A stretch of 64,000 bases of DNA, taken from assembly GCF_005405365.1 (NCBI RefSeq), contig NZ_BJDX01000001.1, positions 62,001 through 126,000 of the forward strand. Direction: 5' to 3'. Shown here in pieces: positions 63,579 to 64,000 of the stretch. Within the stretch, counting starts at the first letter, position 1, and the number at the start of each line of letters is the position of its first letter. The stretch comes from Enterococcus xiangfangensis. GTDB lineage: Bacteria > Bacillota > Bacilli > Lactobacillales > Enterococcaceae. Made by a program: the position numbers and the translations under genes. Under the pieces are notes generated by a model. That model had not been told where the DNA came from. It saw nothing but the letters and a program-made list of their open reading frames with translations, and made no database searches.

Positions 63579-64000
63579 TTAATTAATATATTCGTAATCA
63601 TTCGGTGCTTGTTGAGGGATCTCTTGATAATCATCTGTCCCACCAATAGGATCCTCTGCGACCTCTGCTTGTGTATCATCCGAAGTAAAGCTCAATCGAT
63701 AAATCGACCACTTGTCATCATCCGGACCATAGAGTTGCTCAAATTGCGCATAGTTTAATGCATTGTAATCTTCTAGTGGTCGGTTACTGATTACATACTG
63801 GACACCCAATTTTTTACAATCGGTAAAATTAATATTGACGGTAAAGTTATCTGGTCGATCTAGATGGAACTTCGTCTTATCGGCAGTAATAAACGCCCGT
63901 GTATGAGCATACCGATTATAGATCTTTTCATTCTTGCGTTTAGGATCAATCTTATGCCACAATTTCATGTCTGGATAAAAGCGTACAGAGTTGATCGTTT
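63579..64000 (-). CDS. C-terminal part of a surface-glycan-associated protein (5' end outside window)
   Basis: The frame is open from the stop at 63579 to the window edge; 140 residues are visible and no start is needed inside. The visible part is soluble: NSVRFYPDMKLWHKIDPKRK, then FTVNINFTDCKKLGVQYVISNRP and FEQLYGPDDDKWSIYRL. The last ~30 residues are acidic and Gln/Tyr-rich. This pattern (extracellular C-terminal domain with ...YVISNRPL... and IYRL) is what I associate with large multi-membrane GT-C/YfhO-like proteins of glycan clusters, but the membrane part is not in view, so family is not assigned. It lies 18 bp upstream of the EpsG-like gene. Confidence 0.65.
   Translation of the reverse strand, partial: TINSVRFYPDMKLWHKIDPKRKNEKIYNRYAHTRAFITADKTKFHLDRPDNFTVNINFTDCKKLGVQYVISNRPLEDYNALNYAQFEQLYGPDDDKWSIYRLSFTSDDTQAEVAEDPIGGTDDYQEIPQQAPNDYEYIN

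Noticed and set aside
1..64000. CRISPR arrays, phage genes, transposases, tRNA or rRNA genes
   Set aside because: No regularly spaced repeats, integrases, transposase motifs or tRNA cloverleaf sequences were found on either strand.

Overview
The window looks like the chromosome of a low-GC lactic acid bacterium, almost certainly Enterococcus (species not assigned). The reasons are: a complete type II fatty-acid operon headed by a MarR repressor (FabT); neighbouring glycolipid glycosyltransferases resembling BgsA/BgsB; ptsHI; a ClpE chaperone with CtsR/HrcA-type operators; the LiaFSR envelope-stress system; and a right-hand third that reads as an enterococcal polysaccharide antigen (EPA)-type cell-wall polysaccharide locus. 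No rRNA, tRNA, CRISPR array, prophage or insertion sequence was seen. Most genes are on the minus strand.

Left part (1-17 kb): the N-terminal part of an amino-acid ABC-transporter lipoprotein, then the minus-strand operon fabT-fabH-acpP-fabD-fabG-fabF-accB-fabZ-accC-accD-accA. Its promoter is overlapped by FabT-type palindromes. No enoyl-ACP reductase gene lies between acpP and fabD; a short strong hairpin sits there instead. Next come cfa, a YkuJ-like small protein, a 3-hydroxyisobutyrate-dehydrogenase-like enzyme, the glycolipid synthases bgsB/bgsA, and ptsI/ptsH. Membrane lipid synthesis, lipid modification and glycolipid/LTA-anchor synthesis are therefore side by side.

Middle part (17-41 kb): housekeeping and stress genes. 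These are clpE (with both a CIRCE and a CtsR box), a DUF1827 gene, prfC, a CorC/HlyC protein, an AI-2E-type permease, an acetyltransferase, a DUF402 phosphatase, mutY, recX, rlmD, an LCP-family ligase with an acidic tyrosine-rich tail, sodA, GtrA and GtrB-type glycosylation proteins, a DUF1189 protein, a D-2-hydroxyacid dehydrogenase, a HesB-like protein, ktrA, liaF-liaS-liaR, greA and mltG. Nearly every transcription unit ends in a clear intrinsic terminator, several of them bidirectional.

Right part (41-64 kb): cell-wall polysaccharide synthesis, in two blocks. The conserved-looking block (54.8-64 kb) has an ABC exporter (permease plus Wzt-type ATPase with a C-terminal glycan-binding-like domain), a giant methyltransferase/glycosyltransferase fusion and its paralogue, and an EpsG-like membrane protein. 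It fits synthesis and export of a rhamnan-type backbone. The variable-looking block (41-54.4 kb) starts with a priming sugar-phosphate transferase (EpaR-like). It carries glycosyltransferases, a Wzx flippase, a Wzy-like polymerase, two LicD proteins each next to its own CTP-dependent cytidylyltransferase (TarI-like and TagD-like), sugar epimerases and an unknown lipoprotein. It fits synthesis of a teichoic-acid-like decoration. Its centre (about 43.5-49.3 kb) is visibly more AT-rich, suggesting a swapped cassette.
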